Source: Silene noctiflora (Eukaryota > Streptophyta > Magnoliopsida > Caryophyllales > Caryophyllaceae). From it: DNA of 49,609 nucleotides. Every line of letters starts with the position of its first letter. Positions within the stretch are counted from its first letter, which is position 1. The stretch is from NCBI GenBank assembly GCA_009801015.1, contig VHZZ01000023.1:492441-542049 (forward strand), given 5' to 3'. Below are positions 31,405 to 44,554 of the stretch, piece by piece. The notes under the pieces were generated by a model that saw nothing but the letters and a program-made list of their open reading frames with translations, was not told where the DNA came from and did not search any database. The translations under genes were made by a program, and so were the position numbers.

Positions 31405-34400
31405 TTACTGCAGTCCTGTAAGTGTACTGAAGTAAGACTTGTATCTCTGTGCTAATCCGAACATACCGAGTGTGCCACCGGTATGAAGCATGACCACTTT
31501 CGAACAATGTTCGTGCTCTCTCTGGCTTAACTGAACAGCTTGCTCCCAAGCTGCTAAGGTGTATATCGGGTCAACAAGAATTCCGGTTTGGTTAGCAATT
31601 TGCTGGCATGCATTGATTTCTCCTTCCAGTACATTGCCAAATCTGACAAAAGTTATCAATCAATAAGAACAAAAGCTACGGTGAGGTGGAAAAGATCAAG
31701 CTTTGTTCAACTGTCGTAACTTGACCATTTGAATCATGGAGAGGTCGGGAATAGGAACGATGGGGATGGAACTCAGAAAATAATAGACCAGTCATTCAGA
31801 GTACAGTAAAAGACCTTAGGAAATCGGAACTGCCTAATTTTGAGACGAAAATGAAACTACCACGAGTGCTTGAAATTGATCCCATAATAATTTGTATTAA
31901 TGCATTTTCACCTTAATTATGAGTTTTTTAGGTGTAAAAGGAGTCACGAGGGCAGCTTCGACACTAAAAAGGTTTCGAACCCAAGTCATGGGTATCACTT
32001 CCCAATTGCATGAACTGCTAAACTACCTAACATATGCAGAGTGAGTCACAATGAGAATATTTGTCAACTTACTTTCTAGGGGTCTCGCGGTCAACCCAGT
32101 TGATGAGTTCATTCTCCGAAGTATTGTTAGTAAGATCAGATGCATAATATCTCCTGAAATCTGAAATTAAACGACTTTCCTGTTTCTTGTATCCATCAAC
32201 TGTATCAGCCAGCATCAAAGCAGTTATCTTCCATGGCAACCTAGTTTTTTTTTATCCGTCAAAATGATTACCAGGTACTCACGAAGGATACAAGATTTCA
32301 ATATATTAGAGAGGCAGGATTGAGATGTGGATTCATACCCAAGAATTAGAGCCCCGAGAGCGAAGCCTATGGCGGTTGTCCCAGTTCCAGAATCAATAAC
32401 AAAGTTATATGGTCTCTTGTTCCCAAGTATATGGCCCTGAGACAAGTACTGCACCAATCGAATGATCCCTGCGTGAGACAAGATCGATTAACATGAATGT
32501 AAATAACACACCTCTGCATAAATATATGAGTTGCAAGTAGGAACTGTAGGAGCTGTAATGTCTTCCAAGGCATTTGAGTCTAAGCAAAGTATTAGTGTGG
32601 TTTGTAAATGTTATTTGAGCCTAGAGCCTTCGAAATCAGCTCGGTAATTTGAGCTCAAGCTCGGCTCACAGCTTGTTGAGCCTAAAGATTTGAAGCTCAA
32701 GCTCGAGCTTGGCATAATAGTTATACAGCTCCCTCTTAAGGTAAACTATTACCCCATAGGGTGTTAATTCTTCCACCACACACATCTTACCCATCGTCGT
32801 TCCCCTAGTTTATTTTTTCCTTTGTTTTGACCTCCATTTCACCCATAACAATTATCCGGAATCAAGTGATCTCTAAATAAGACATAATATCGTGAACTAC
32901 ATTACCAGTGACATGAAAACCCTATGATTTGATGAATAAAGCAATATAGTTCTCACCCAAAAGAGCAACTGCATCTCCTGCACCTTCTTTAACAATAACA
33001 ACCTTTTTTGTGCCATCCTCCGAGCTTCTATTGTCCGTTGTTCTAATGCAGTGGATCCCATCGGATAAATCAGCAAAACTATCAAGAATGTCAGTGAACC
33101 ACACAACAGAGCCACTGGGACCTGCAATGGCTTTTGCATGAGTAAGTAGCATTTCTTCTCTCTTGGCATAAATTGATCGTGGAATATATACAGAATTTCC
33201 ATACATGGATGATATCAGGTTGTATCCAGTCAAAATTTCTGGCTGTTCTCCACGAAGAAGAAGATGAGACCTGAGGCCTCTTTCCGCACATGAGACGGCT
33301 ACAACAAACAAATAAGCATAAATGAAGCTGGGTCACAGGTGTAACTCATTTACTTAGGAACAAAATCCAATCTTGATATGCAATCAATTTTCTCTACTGA
33401 ATCTTTGTAATATAGGAAAAGTTACTGATTAAAGTAACCTACCCACAGCTGCAGCATGTGCACTTTGAACACCTCCACAAGTGACCTAGAAATAACCCAG
33501 TTGAACTCTTATCGTCACATAAAGTAAATGATCTTGATAGCAGACAAAATTTTGGAAGATTGAAATCCAGATATCGGCGACATCAAAACTTAGTGGCGTT
33601 TTCATACATTTGTGAAGGCTGAACACTATCAGACAACCTCAGTGCCTCAAAGGCTCCCACAGATTCGGGTTGAGGGAGGAGGGTCGGTGGGATGTATGCA
33701 ACAAAAAAATCTTGAATAACAGTATGGATATGGCTATAGCAATAATGGCCATAAGAGGTCTCTCATCCTCTAAAGCTTACAATTCACATAGAGCTATGGA
33801 CGGAGTGATGAGATCAGTAGCACCGTCGCACACAGAAACTAACTAGCGGATTTAAACTTAACATGGAAGCAGTGACCTCACCACGTCAGTTCCTGAGAAA
33901 TCTTCAATCATAGGAAGTAGAGCATCTAATTTCCGAGCTTTATTTCCATTCGCCAATGGATGTAGCAGGTCATCCCTCACTACGTAAAATGAAGGACACT
34001 TGTCGTTTTCATCCATACAAGCTTCACCCAACTTTGGATGTGCATTAATTGAGAAGTTCACATCACTGAAAAACCTGCTTGTCATCCGAGTTTGCTTCAG
34101 TGAATGCATGACTTGGTGAACTTTGGTATCTGGCTTTTCCAATGCCCATCTTCTGTCTAACAATTTTGATATTGCCTCCTCACTGCATTGCTTCCATTGT
34201 GAAACATCCTAAGGTTTCATAAAATAATACGAGTAACTCACAATCAGTCCCCAATTCTCACATCGATTTTAACCAAGCAAAAAACTACTAAAAAAAATTA
34301 TTCATGTAGACAGAAATACATCCTAAAGCAAACCTGTTTCCGCTAAAATAACACACAATTAGAAGTAAAATCATCATTCCATTTATACTTTCAAACTTAA

Positions 34401-35379
34401 ATCCCCAAAATCGTTTCCTCATCGATATTTGCCAGACCTGAAAACATTTCATCATGCCATTTATGCTTAAAACTTATATCAACGGACCCCAAATCATTTC
34501 AGCATCGATATCAGCCAGACCTCAAATCATTTTGAGACTTAGGATTTTCTGTTGACCGCATTCTATATAACTGGACATGCACAGGAGTTTAACTAACATA
34601 TTCCCCGGACACAGTCATTTGTTTATCTTTGATTAAAACACGTCTCATAAAGTATTAAAATGTAAACAATTGAAGGAACAAACGACAATTTCACAAGCAT
34701 TAATTCCCAATTTACAAAATCAACTATAAACAAATTGAGGAAGAACAAAACCTGGGTAGCATTCACAAGACCTCTAGAAAGAAACTCATGGTTAGTAGCT
34801 CCAAAAATTGCAGTTTTTGGACAATGATGTAACTTCATAGTATTGATTAACCAATGATTAACATTCCTTGTTTGATTAATTTGTAGCTGTAAAAACAATT
34901 TCAACAATCATACGACTATACGAGTACATGATTATACAAAAATATATAACCGGGTTTCAATCATTTGTTTAACTTTGATTAGAATCCGACCGAGGGAGTA
35001 TTAACTAGAAGCACACAATGACACAAATTCTCATTGAAGACACCCCAATCCCATAAACATTAATCATAAAAAATAAACCCAAATTCCGTACAAGCTGAAG
35101 TCGGATAATGCCCCTCTCAATATGCAAGTGGCACTATCCATGGGTACTCCATTTCTCCCCCACTTGCCTTTTTATGAGAGGAGCACTATCCGTCTTCAGC
35201 TTGTGACGGATAGTCACAAGCAAAATGCTTTGAAAAATAAAAATGAAGATATGGGGAAAAAAAATTACCTTGAGGGTGAAAGAGCTGAATTTTGATTTTA
35301 CTGCGCTACAGTCTACAGTGGTCAATTTTGCTGGTGTGCTTTGAGAATGTGAAGACTGAAGGAGATAATATGGGCCCAT
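31405..35379 (-). CDS. PLP-dependent D-cysteine desulfhydrase / ACC deaminase family enzyme
   Basis: Exons are 35379-35269, 34886-34752, 34208-33882, 33485-33443, 33298-32957, 32468-32339, 32240-32073 and 31642-31405, all GT-AG with matching phases (497 residues from the first ATG). It resembles the plant D-cysteine desulfhydrase 2 type. Such enzymes break D-cysteine into pyruvate, ammonia and H2S, or act on [12 protein letters not shown] carries the expected PLP lysine (K172). [20 protein letters not shown] and [10 protein letters not shown] (345-354, likely phosphate loop) are family motifs; the C-terminus is [11 protein letters not shown]. The start is uncertain: the first ATG lies within a GGGCCCAT promoter-like motif. 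Met54 in exon 2 ([13 protein letters not shown]) is an alternative, with exon 1 then 5' UTR. Mitochondrial location is inferred from the family only. Substrate is not proven by sequence. Confidence 0.9.
35030..35220. mobile_element. Fold-back MITE in intron 1 of the desulfhydrase-like gene
   Basis: The right side CACTATCCGTCTTCAGCTTG and left side CAAGCTGAAGTCGGATAATG are inverted, with CCTCTCAATATGCAAGTGGC opposite CCCACTTGCC. This is the same family as 29530-29688. It begins with AATTCTCATTGAAGAC, a recurrent outer terminus of the family. Confidence 0.6.
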
Positions 35380-35445
35380 ATATTGAGTTATATGGGCTCA
35401 AATTTTGTATATTTTTTTATGGATTTGGGTATATGGGCCCATGTT
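35369..35445 (-). promoter_or_regulatory. Cluster of TGGGCC/T (site II-like) promoter motifs
   Basis: GGGCCCATA, ATGGGCTCA and TATGGGCCCATG occur within about 75 bases upstream of and overlapping the first ATG of the desulfhydrase-like gene. TGGGCY site II elements are typical of plant housekeeping and mitochondrial-protein gene promoters and are bound by TCP factors. Confidence 0.5.
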
Positions 35446-35639
35446 AGTTTATGTATGCAAATTTTGGACTAATCCGAATGTTTTATTCGGGTCGTTATTC
35501 TAATGATCTCAGCATTTTGGATGGGTAAGAACTAAGGATGGTACTGAAACTCGATATTACCGTCTTATTAATCATAATTTATCATAATCGTATCACGACA
35601 TGGTGATGAGCATAAAAGCTTTATCAGTGCGTTAACTGA

Positions 35640-36142
35640 TTGGTTGGCCTTGAACATTATTGCAGGGACTCCAACCGATTTGTTGACTATGAAGGCTGTA
35701 AAGATGGTGGCATTTCGAACAACCCAGGTGGTAGTAAGAAGGTTAAAGAAGTGGAATATATCACCTTTGGAACCCCTCGAACCTTAAACCTCATTGTTCT
35801 CCTCCGATCTTACTTACTGTACAGTAGCTATGGTGAGGTGGAAAAGAGCAAAATCGGGTGTTCAAGGTGTTAATGTACCCGATGTTGATCCATCTTGGGG
35901 TTATTTCTTCGACTATGGGGTTCATTGTTCAAATCCAAGCGTCCATTTGAAAAGAACAAATGTGGCACGGTCAATGGCATGTGAAGCTTGAAGAAATACA
36001 AGGATATCGCCGAGCCATTTTATCTTTGAGACTTAACAAAGCTGACATTGCCATTAATGACGAGCTTAAAATCCAGAATGATACTGATCACAGCCAGCAT
36101 ATCGAGAACTTAAACAATGGTGTTTTACAGGAAATTACATGA
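35640..36142 (+). pseudogene. Coding-like remnant of unknown origin
   Basis: Between the ORP and desulfhydrase genes the plus strand shows coding-like composition split by stops and frame changes. One frame reads TDLLTMKAVKMVAFRTTQVV and then a stop at about 35787. The same frame continues with VNVPDVDPSWGYFFDYG, and a shifted frame gives LRLNKADIAINDELKIQ. I do not recognise a family. It has less A/T than its surroundings. It could be a decayed gene fragment carried in by a transposon, or a spliced gene I cannot resolve. Confidence 0.35.
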
Positions 36143-36299
36143 AACAACTTACTCTGTCTAATAACGACCCTGCTACATTACGTGTGGGCTGAAATATTCC
36201 TCGATAACCCACAGCCTGCACAATAATACAATGGTACATGGAAATGGAGCTTTCTGAAAGGAGTGTGATCAGTTCATGCTGGAGAAATAACTCATTCTG

Positions 36300-39200
36300 T
36301 CATTCTTCTGGTATACTGGATATATTATCACTCCTTTGTCCAAATATATCGTTAATTCCTCTCCAATTACCCTCTTCTCTCGCTTCCCAGTAACCGCCAA
36401 TATAACGATAACAATCATCCTCATCTTTTTGGAACCATTGTGGTTTCCATCCACTCTCTTGTATTCTCCTGGCCTGCAGGGTATCAAACAATTACAAGTT
36501 TGCCCAGGATCTCCAGCCCATCAAACATTACCAAATTTACTCAGCATCTCTAGGCCGACAGTAGCAATGTTACTTTCACTTGGGTTGGACTCGACAAAAA
36601 TGTTGGTATAGAAGTTCATATTCTGATGGACATGACTTATGTTACCCAGGCTCAGTTACGGTTGTCAGACACGTGTACATATTCAAGAGTTAAACTTTGT
36701 CTTAGACTGAGAAAAGGGGTGCTGGTCATGTCATAAGAACAAAAATATAAGTTTATAAACTTGAAATATTTAGTTTTTTTCAAGTAATATAGAAGATGTT
36801 TGATAAGTAAGGTTTAAAAAATTCATACCAAACTTAAAGTCTCATACGGGCCTCCCAAAGCACAACTATATTTAGATCACAAAATAAGTGAACCTAGAAA
36901 ATGACTCTGCAGAGTTATATTTTGCGAAGGCATAGAACATTACTTTGCAGAGTTATTTTTTGCAAACGCATGCCATACATTCACATTACACTGAGCAATC
37001 AGCCTTCTTAGTTCATCGATAGTAAGGACATTGCTTGGTGTTCTAATATGGAATTCGTAAAAGAATGAAAAAAACAGATACCTGTCTTTGTCGCTGTTCA
37101 AGCCTGAGTTTCTCTGCATTTGCTAGTTCATATTCTCCATTTTCCAAATGTCTTTGATCCGGCCTAAGCCTTGAGTCCGTTGGTGGAAGCTTCTCCTTCA
37201 ATCCCGGAGTCAGTTCATTCAAAGATATTGCAAAAGGAGTGAGGTTGTATCGAGTCTTGGTGGCAGATTTATCTCTCTCCCACAACAAAACGGCTTCTGT
37301 CATTGGATCATACCCCTTTGGCTTGGTGGTCGGGTCACCTAGCACATAATACATTGCCTCATCCCACTTTCCTAGTAACATGGCAACTTTTTCACCAGTC
37401 CTGTTGTCTTCTACAAAACCATGTACCTACAAGCATCAATTGGAATACGACTTTAGCATCTAGTGACACATCATATTTATTGTTCAACTTAAGCAATTAA
37501 TAATAACAAGCTCTTAGAAAAATAGAATCCGAAAGACATCCAGGAAGAGATCTAGACCAACTCCAACGAGGTCATTATACAGGTTTCAACTTTCAAGCAA
37601 CCATTGAAGGGGGAAAAAAAAAAGAGTTTCTCCAAGAGATGGTTTCTCATCGAGGCAATCTTTTGAAACTATTTCCCATTTCTGCTCAAAAAGATTCTTT
37701 CCTCGTATTAATTGCCAGAAGTTCAATTATCGAGCACAAAAGAGTGATATTCAAGGAGAGTTTTGCAATTCACAAGAATAAAAATGCTCTTATGAAGCCC
37801 TCAAGCTGGGTTTCTATCAGACACAGATTTTAAGGAACTATTTACTACAACACATAAGAAAAAAAATTAAAACAATGTCTGGAGAATTACAGTAAAACTT
37901 CAAAGCTAAAAGAAAAAGATCACCTGATGTGGGTTCTGTTCTATAATGGACTGCTCTTTGAATTTCAGCTTGCAGGAATAGTTTCCACTTCCTTTGATGC
38001 GCATGGTGCCATAATGATCACAATAGATTTTACCAATAATGATGTTGTACAAGGAAGTGGTCACCTTGCTCCACTGAAATGATTCGCCGTCTTCAAACTG
38101 AAGAGTAAGGGCACCAACGGGATCTAGCTGTATGGAGCGTCCCCAAAATTTACCCTTGAGATTGGAATCAGCCCAGAATTTCCATCCCCTGCCCTCACAG
38201 TGACAAGCAACTACCATCGGATGGTGACTGACCTAAAGTTTGCGGGTTTCTAGTTAGTATTCCAGCTATAGAGTAGTTGATTCTCAGTAATACTAGTTTA
38301 AAGCAGAAGAGCACATAACCTATGTCACAAGAAGTAAAGGACTGGAATCATCGAACACAAAATAAATAAATGGGCATAGAAAGTCTTGTATGAGACAGTC
38401 TAACATGCGACACCAACCTACATCATTATGTATTTTTTATTTATTTTAAGGTTGATAGTAAATGGCTGGTCTTACATGTCACATATAACTTGAAAATACG
38501 CTGTAAAATGCACTAAACTGTACAATTCTGTAAATAGGAGAGATAACTTGATACATACCTTCTCAGAGAAAAAACGGAGGCCTTTATCAGGGTAATCAGC
38601 TTCATAGGTCTCCCCAAGCAGAGGATTAAAAGGTTTACATTGTCGACCTTCCGTTGAAGCATAGCCGGATACTGCAAAGGCTGCTACATGTAAAATTCTC
38701 ATCAAATTATTCCCCTGCAATTGGAAAAATCGTTGGCTTAGTTTAGAACTCAAAGCATTACACAGAAACATACTAGATAACTAAAGACATTGACATCTCC
38801 TTCCTTCCTCTGTGCAACAATGAAAAACTGTAGCAGTATCCAGGAAGGGTGCTAGGGGATATATTTTAGGGTAGCAAATTTTACTATGCCCTGACAATAT
38901 GGTATCATTAACTTACTAGATTGAAATATGAGCATTTTTGGAGTTGCAAAAAAGAAGTCTTTTACAGGCTTGAATTTTATCATTAGCTAAGATGTTTCCC
39001 AATAACGTTCACAAAAGAAAAAGAAAAAACATATAAAAGTTTACACAGAATCTTACCAGCTTTCCCCATTCAAGTGCTCTATCAACCAAGTGTGAATATT
39101 CCAAGTCCTCAAAGCATTTCTGCAGCGAAGATAAAGGCTCGTTGAAGTAAACAGGTAGGCAAACCCCAGAGAGGTCCTTGCCAATATTATCTTTGATGAT

Positions 39201-42200
39201 TGACCACAAGCCAATAGGCTTTTCCTTTTCTTTCGGCTCAGGTAAACTATCCCTTCTTTTGATATATGGGTACTCCACTGGTCTAAAACCCATCAGAAGC
39301 TCCTGTGAGCAATCCTGCCCCAGTGAACTACAAGCATCTGCAAAGGATTCTCTTCCACGACAAGAAGCACTTCTCAAAAATTCAGAAGATAAGTAATCGT
39401 TTGTATCAAAATATGCTCCATCATCTTCATCTGTTTCAGCATCCCCACCATCCCGACTTTCATTCTCCGGTTCAAAATCACTTCCACTACCTTCAGACAT
39501 GATAGAATAGAAGTCTGCCAATTAAAAAAGGGTACTTAAGTATCTGTTTCATAAGAAACTACAGTCTTACCATTTACCAAGAGGCATGTTTAAGCAATTA
39601 AATACTTTACATCGTCAACAATATTTTCCTTGTTTATAGGAGCTGGTCTATCAGAGAATTATATCCTCTTCGTATAAATGAAAAACATTGCTCAAGCAGA
39701 AACTTGAAGAAGAATAAGCTAGCCACAAACATAAGATTTGAATATGCATGTGTCATACGAACTATGATATTAAATAGGAATAATAGGACAGCACATAGCT
39801 GCTTGCCAGCTGCAGAAGAGGAGCATTGCTGGAAAGCATTGGTTATCAAGAAAGATGTTTCACCAAAATGAGAAATGTGAGGTTTGAACTTTGAAAAATA
39901 AGAACACATTATCGAATGAGTTAAGTCAGGCAGCAGTTGTGTCACAAACTGGCTGAGAAGATGAAACATAAAGCATGTTGAATAGTTTACAAGCATAACT
40001 GCATAAGTGCCCACTGACCACTGAATCTTCTGTTTGTTTGTCCGCAACAAGAATCCCTTCTCTTTGTTTCATCTACAACAGTAGTCTCCAACTCTATCTT
40101 CTCGCTCTGAAATCAGGAAAAGGTGAGAAAATGATGTTATTGGTGATGCAGGATTATGATTTATGGACTTGTGGTAAATCTGAAACTAATTTCAAGACAT
40201 TTCGCAATAAAATAACACTTGAAAAGTGAATGAACCTCATAAATAACCAACATGGTGAGAATGAACCATTACAGCTGTAAATTAAAGATTTTTTGAATTC
40301 ATAACAAGAACTGGCAAAGCAAACATATAATCTTAAATTCAGGTGCCTTTGCTATGAAGCATAGACACATGGAACTGATAATTGTTGTAAAAACCTTTTA
40401 TATCCAATTTAACCATCCCGCATCACTTCCACTTCTAATTCTTTATGGGCTAAGGGAAGGGCTGTTTAATGAAAGTCCGGACCTAAGTGAATCATAATCA
40501 CATTCATATGTGGTCTACAACAAGTCAAGGTACTAGTGTAGTTAAGGATACTCAGAAGAGATCAAAAATAATTTGTGACACCAATAAAACTTGTGATGAC
40601 ATTTAAAACCCTGATGAAGAACCAGATAAGATGGTACAATCAGGACCCTAAACATATGAATAAAGCTACTTCAAGTACAACATAACAAGCATACTGCATT
40701 TAGCCTCCGAGTTACCAATGAAGCAGCGACAATACAGTTCAAAATAGAAAAGGAAGAGGATAAAGGGAGAGATACCTCTAGACGTCTCAAGGTATCCATG
40801 AGAGCCACATGTTTGTGCTGGAGAGCATTTAGTTGAACCTGAAGCTCCGAGACTTCTGAGAGCATAATAGACTCACAATCTTTAATGATTGGCTCGGCAA
40901 TGCCTTCCTGCAACATTCTTCGTCGTAAGTGCTCTGTTGAGACAACAATATCTTTAGGAGCGAATTCATTGTTCGACCATGCCCTTGGAAAGAGATCTTT
41001 GGCTGCTAACAATGCTTCAATCCATGCTGCCCTATCTTCTTTGGACACACAACGCAAGTGAAGTGTCTTTGTCCCAGTAAATATGCTCAGCCTTTTATCA
41101 TCTGATTTGCTAGCACGAACAGAAGAAACCTGCAATGCATGATGTACAAAACTAAGCCCTTATAATAACAATCTCCAAGTCATGGCAAATCTCGAGGAAC
41201 CAAGTCATCTTCACAAAACCAAGTCATGGCAAATCATTTTAAAATGTGATGAATAATTGTCATACAATGCCTAGAATTTAAGATTTACATCTTGATCAAG
41301 CAGACAACTCTTAAAAGTATACTCTGTAATCAAATAGTGACCCTGATTCATGTTGACATTTCAATGGATTTGAATTAAAAAAATCTACTAGCACACTGAA
41401 CAACCGAAATCGATTCAAAGTTGGAACATGCCACTACACAGCAAATTCAGATAAACTGTTCGGTATTTTCATGTAAATATGACAAATATTAAATGGACTG
41501 ATCTCAAATGATTAGAAATGAGATGGCAATCTATGGAAAGAGAGGACAATGCTTCAACGTAATGCACATCACTGTCAAGCCAGCCAGTTGAAACTACTCA
41601 ACATAAAGCAGATTGGTGTAGCCTTGTGAGTATTTTGGAACATCAAGGACGGAGGCGTTTTTGGCACCAGACCCTACCATGTGATCCTAAAACCTCAGCT
41701 ATCTTATTGTGCGACAGTACGGTGCTTTGCGCCATAAATAAGATCATCGCTTAACATACAAGTGACAAAGGTCTGATTATAATAATAAGCTCATGCCAAG
41801 CACTTACAAACTTGCATCTTCATTTCACCAATATGTCGATCATTGTACAAACAATCACACCTGATCTTCACCTTGGACTTCCCCTGTGTTACTGTGCTCT
41901 AAATAAACTCATCTAAAGGATCGTCATCGGCTATACACACTACATTCCTTAGACTCGTTTAGAAATATCCAACATGGTAGCATGTGGAACTCGGCTAGTT
42001 TTAAGCTATGTTACTTCGACACTTCATATGAGCTCGCGTACCCATGTCCGACACTTACACTGGTATGAACTCCGACACTGCATTTCTCCACTATCCTATA
42101 GACGATAAAGATCAAGAAGATTTGAAGGAAGCTACATGAGCCACTACAATTCCAGTTACAAATTTAATCGATCAAGTACCTCAACTAACAACCATCAACT

Positions 42201-43602
42201 TCTTTTATCTAGAATGCTAGCTAGAATATGATTTTACGATTCCTGATCTCAAAGTACCAAAAATGCAGCTAAAGAATCCAGCATCTATTCCTCCATAGGT
42301 TGCATCATAAAAATCAATCAAGAACGCGTCACCAAAATTGAACACCACAAGTCGATACAACTATACAAGAACACCTTCCTAACAAAAAACTCACAAAAGG
42401 AACATGAAGACCAGTCTCCCAAAGTATCAAACTTGTTAATTTCATATACAAAACCAGCTCATTTCAAGTATGACCTCTTCCGTGATCAAGCCTTCAACTC
42501 TAAATACAATCAAAACCAAATAATCATCATATAAAATCCACCAATCAAACACACTACTATCCTTCCTACCTACTCAAAATCAACTATTCAACTCTAAAAA
42601 CTCACAATAATAATAAAAAAACACAGCATTAACAACAAAATACTTGTGTGACGGGTTCTAAGATAACTACTTTTACACTAATATGGGCATGATTTTCTTG
42701 TGATTTGGACCTGTTCCCCCCTTACACAAGTACATTGTAAAAACGGGTTCTTTCAAAACTACTTTTACTAAAATGGGCATGATTTTCTGGTGAATTGGGC
42801 ATGTTTCGCCTTACACAAGACTAACTGCATCGACAAAAACTGCATCGATAAAAACTACATCATCAAACAAACAACAGTAACAGCAAAGTCAAACCTTCAA
42901 ATGAACTTCACCAAAAGGCTTCCACTGCTGTTTCGCCGACACATTACTCCTACTAATCCCGCCGTTAACATTATTATTACTATAACCATAATTATACTTG
43001 CTAAAACTACCATTATTACTACCATTACTATTATAATTATAATTAAAATTATTAAAATTACTACTATTTTTCCCCCAAATATATTTCCTAATATACTTAA
43101 CAGAATCATCCCCAATAATCTTAACAACACCATTAACACTTTCGGCACCTCCGTTACTAATCACAATTTTATCCGGTCCATGTAATTTATAATACGACAA
43201 CACTCCATCTTCCAACACAAACCACCTCGATTTCCACCCTTTTCCGTAATTCACCCACTTATACACTATCCCCGCCACCGCCACCGCCTCCGCTGTCGCC
43301 GCATTTGATCCATTACTATTACTACGCTTCTTACTAACACTCATCGCCGCCGCTGACGCCGTCGTCGCGGCGATCACATCCTCTGCTTCGTGGTGATGAT
43401 TAAGCTGATCAATCGATGACGAACTAATCGACGACACTTGTGCTGAGTAACTATGTCTAGAATAGCTTAAATTAACTCCGGCATTGTTCGTCGGAAACCC
43501 TAACTCCACCGATTTTCCGACGACATTGGCTCCCGGTGCCGCCGTCGGCGGCGTATTATCCCGATCGACGGAAACTGGCGCAATGCAGCATAAAGGATTC
43601 AT
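36300..43602 (-). CDS. Oxysterol-binding protein-related protein (plant ORP1 type)
   Basis: Exons are 43602-42895, 41129-40776, 40106-40019, 39514-39057, 38714-38559, 38232-37924, 37426-37082 and 36473-36300, GT-AG with consistent phases; the product is 863 residues. The N-terminus [14 protein letters not shown] is typical of plant ORP1 proteins. A PH domain (about 112-270) starts [20 protein letters not shown] and resumes in exon 2 with [20 protein letters not shown] and [16 protein letters not shown]; an Asn/Ser/Gly-rich insert separates its halves. A helical segment follows ([20 protein letters not shown]). The OSBP lipid-binding domain runs from about 484 and holds the signature EKVSHHP (587-593, usual form EQVSHHP), NPLLGETYE and, near the end, WKPQWF and [10 protein letters not shown]. 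ORPs move sterols and phosphoinositides between membranes at contact sites. A FFAT-like motif lies at about 416-422. Confidence 0.95.
42651..42820. repeat. Two-copy direct repeat in intron 1 of the ORP gene
   Basis: An approximately 80-bp unit occurs at 42651-42730 and 42743-42820. It contains ACGGGTTCT, ACTACTTTTAC, ATGGGCATGATTTTCT and CCTTACACAAG. The copies differ at a few positions. Confidence 0.8.
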
Positions 43603-43956
43603 TATTTCGATTCGTAAATGAAATTAATTGTTGATGCTACATTTGAGAAATTAATAAATCGATCGATCGATTAAAGTGATAAACAATCAATTGGTAGTAC
43701 AACTATAGTTAATTGAAGTGGAATGTGACTGATCATGTAGGTAGAAGTAGTGAAGAACCCTAGAATTGAAGCAATTGAATTGAATTTTTTGCAGTGATGA
43801 AAGAGAAAAAAGGGGGGAAGTTGGGAATTAATTGAAGAGAATTGAATTATTTCTGGGAAATAAAAAGAAGTGAAGATTCGTAACCATTCCGTCTCATTTA
43901 TTTGTTTAGCTTTAATTAAAATACCGCTTTTAAACATAAATACGTAAATAACACAA

Positions 43957-44172
43957 ATTCTTATTTCAGACGGGCTATTTTCCGTCTGAAATAAGACGGA
44001 TAAAATATTGCTATTTTTTAATAAAATGCAACCATTTAATGACAAAATGTTATAACTAAAGTTGTCAATTTTACCCTGAAAATGATGTGAAAATAATGGT
44101 AACCTGTTATCAGAAAATAGCAACATATTATCCGTTTTATTTCAGACCGAAAACAACCTGTCTGAAACAAGA
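43957..44172. mobile_element. MITE in the ORP promoter region
   Basis: It begins about 355 bases upstream of the ORP ATG. The left side TCTTATTTCAGACGGGCTAT is followed by its own reverse complement CCGTCTGAAATAAGA (43960-43995). The right side ATCCGTTTTATTTCAGACCG and CTGTCTGAAACAAGAC mirrors it. Inner ATTGCTATTTTTT/GAAAATAGCAAC also match. Confidence 0.6.
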
Positions 44173-44554
44173 CGCGCCGAATAAATAAATGATCGCGACA
44201 GGAGGAATGATAAATAGTGAAAGGAGAGAGGAAAATAAGTAAAGAAATTATAGAAATGAGGAAAATAATAATAATATTAATTAAAAAAGAGAAAAATACA
44301 TAAATAAATAAATAATTGAGACGGAAAAAATACGAGAGCGAACAAGGGAGGAGGTGGAGGGAGCAGGTAATGATTGCGAGAAGGGAGACAAGTAACATGA
44401 GATCTTTTGGGGTTTTTTGGGGACCAACTTTTGGGTTTGGCCCCTTAACCCAAATAGTAACTTTGGGTTTTTGTGGGTGGGTCTTGTGTGGGAAAGCCAA
44501 CTTTAAGGTTTTCAATAATATATGATACGGTTTTTGTATCAGACGGTTATATAA

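Noticed and set aside
42790..43185. 131-residue plus-strand frame rich in Ile/Thr
   Set aside because: It is the antisense of the Asn-rich ORP exon 1 (AAT/ATT runs).
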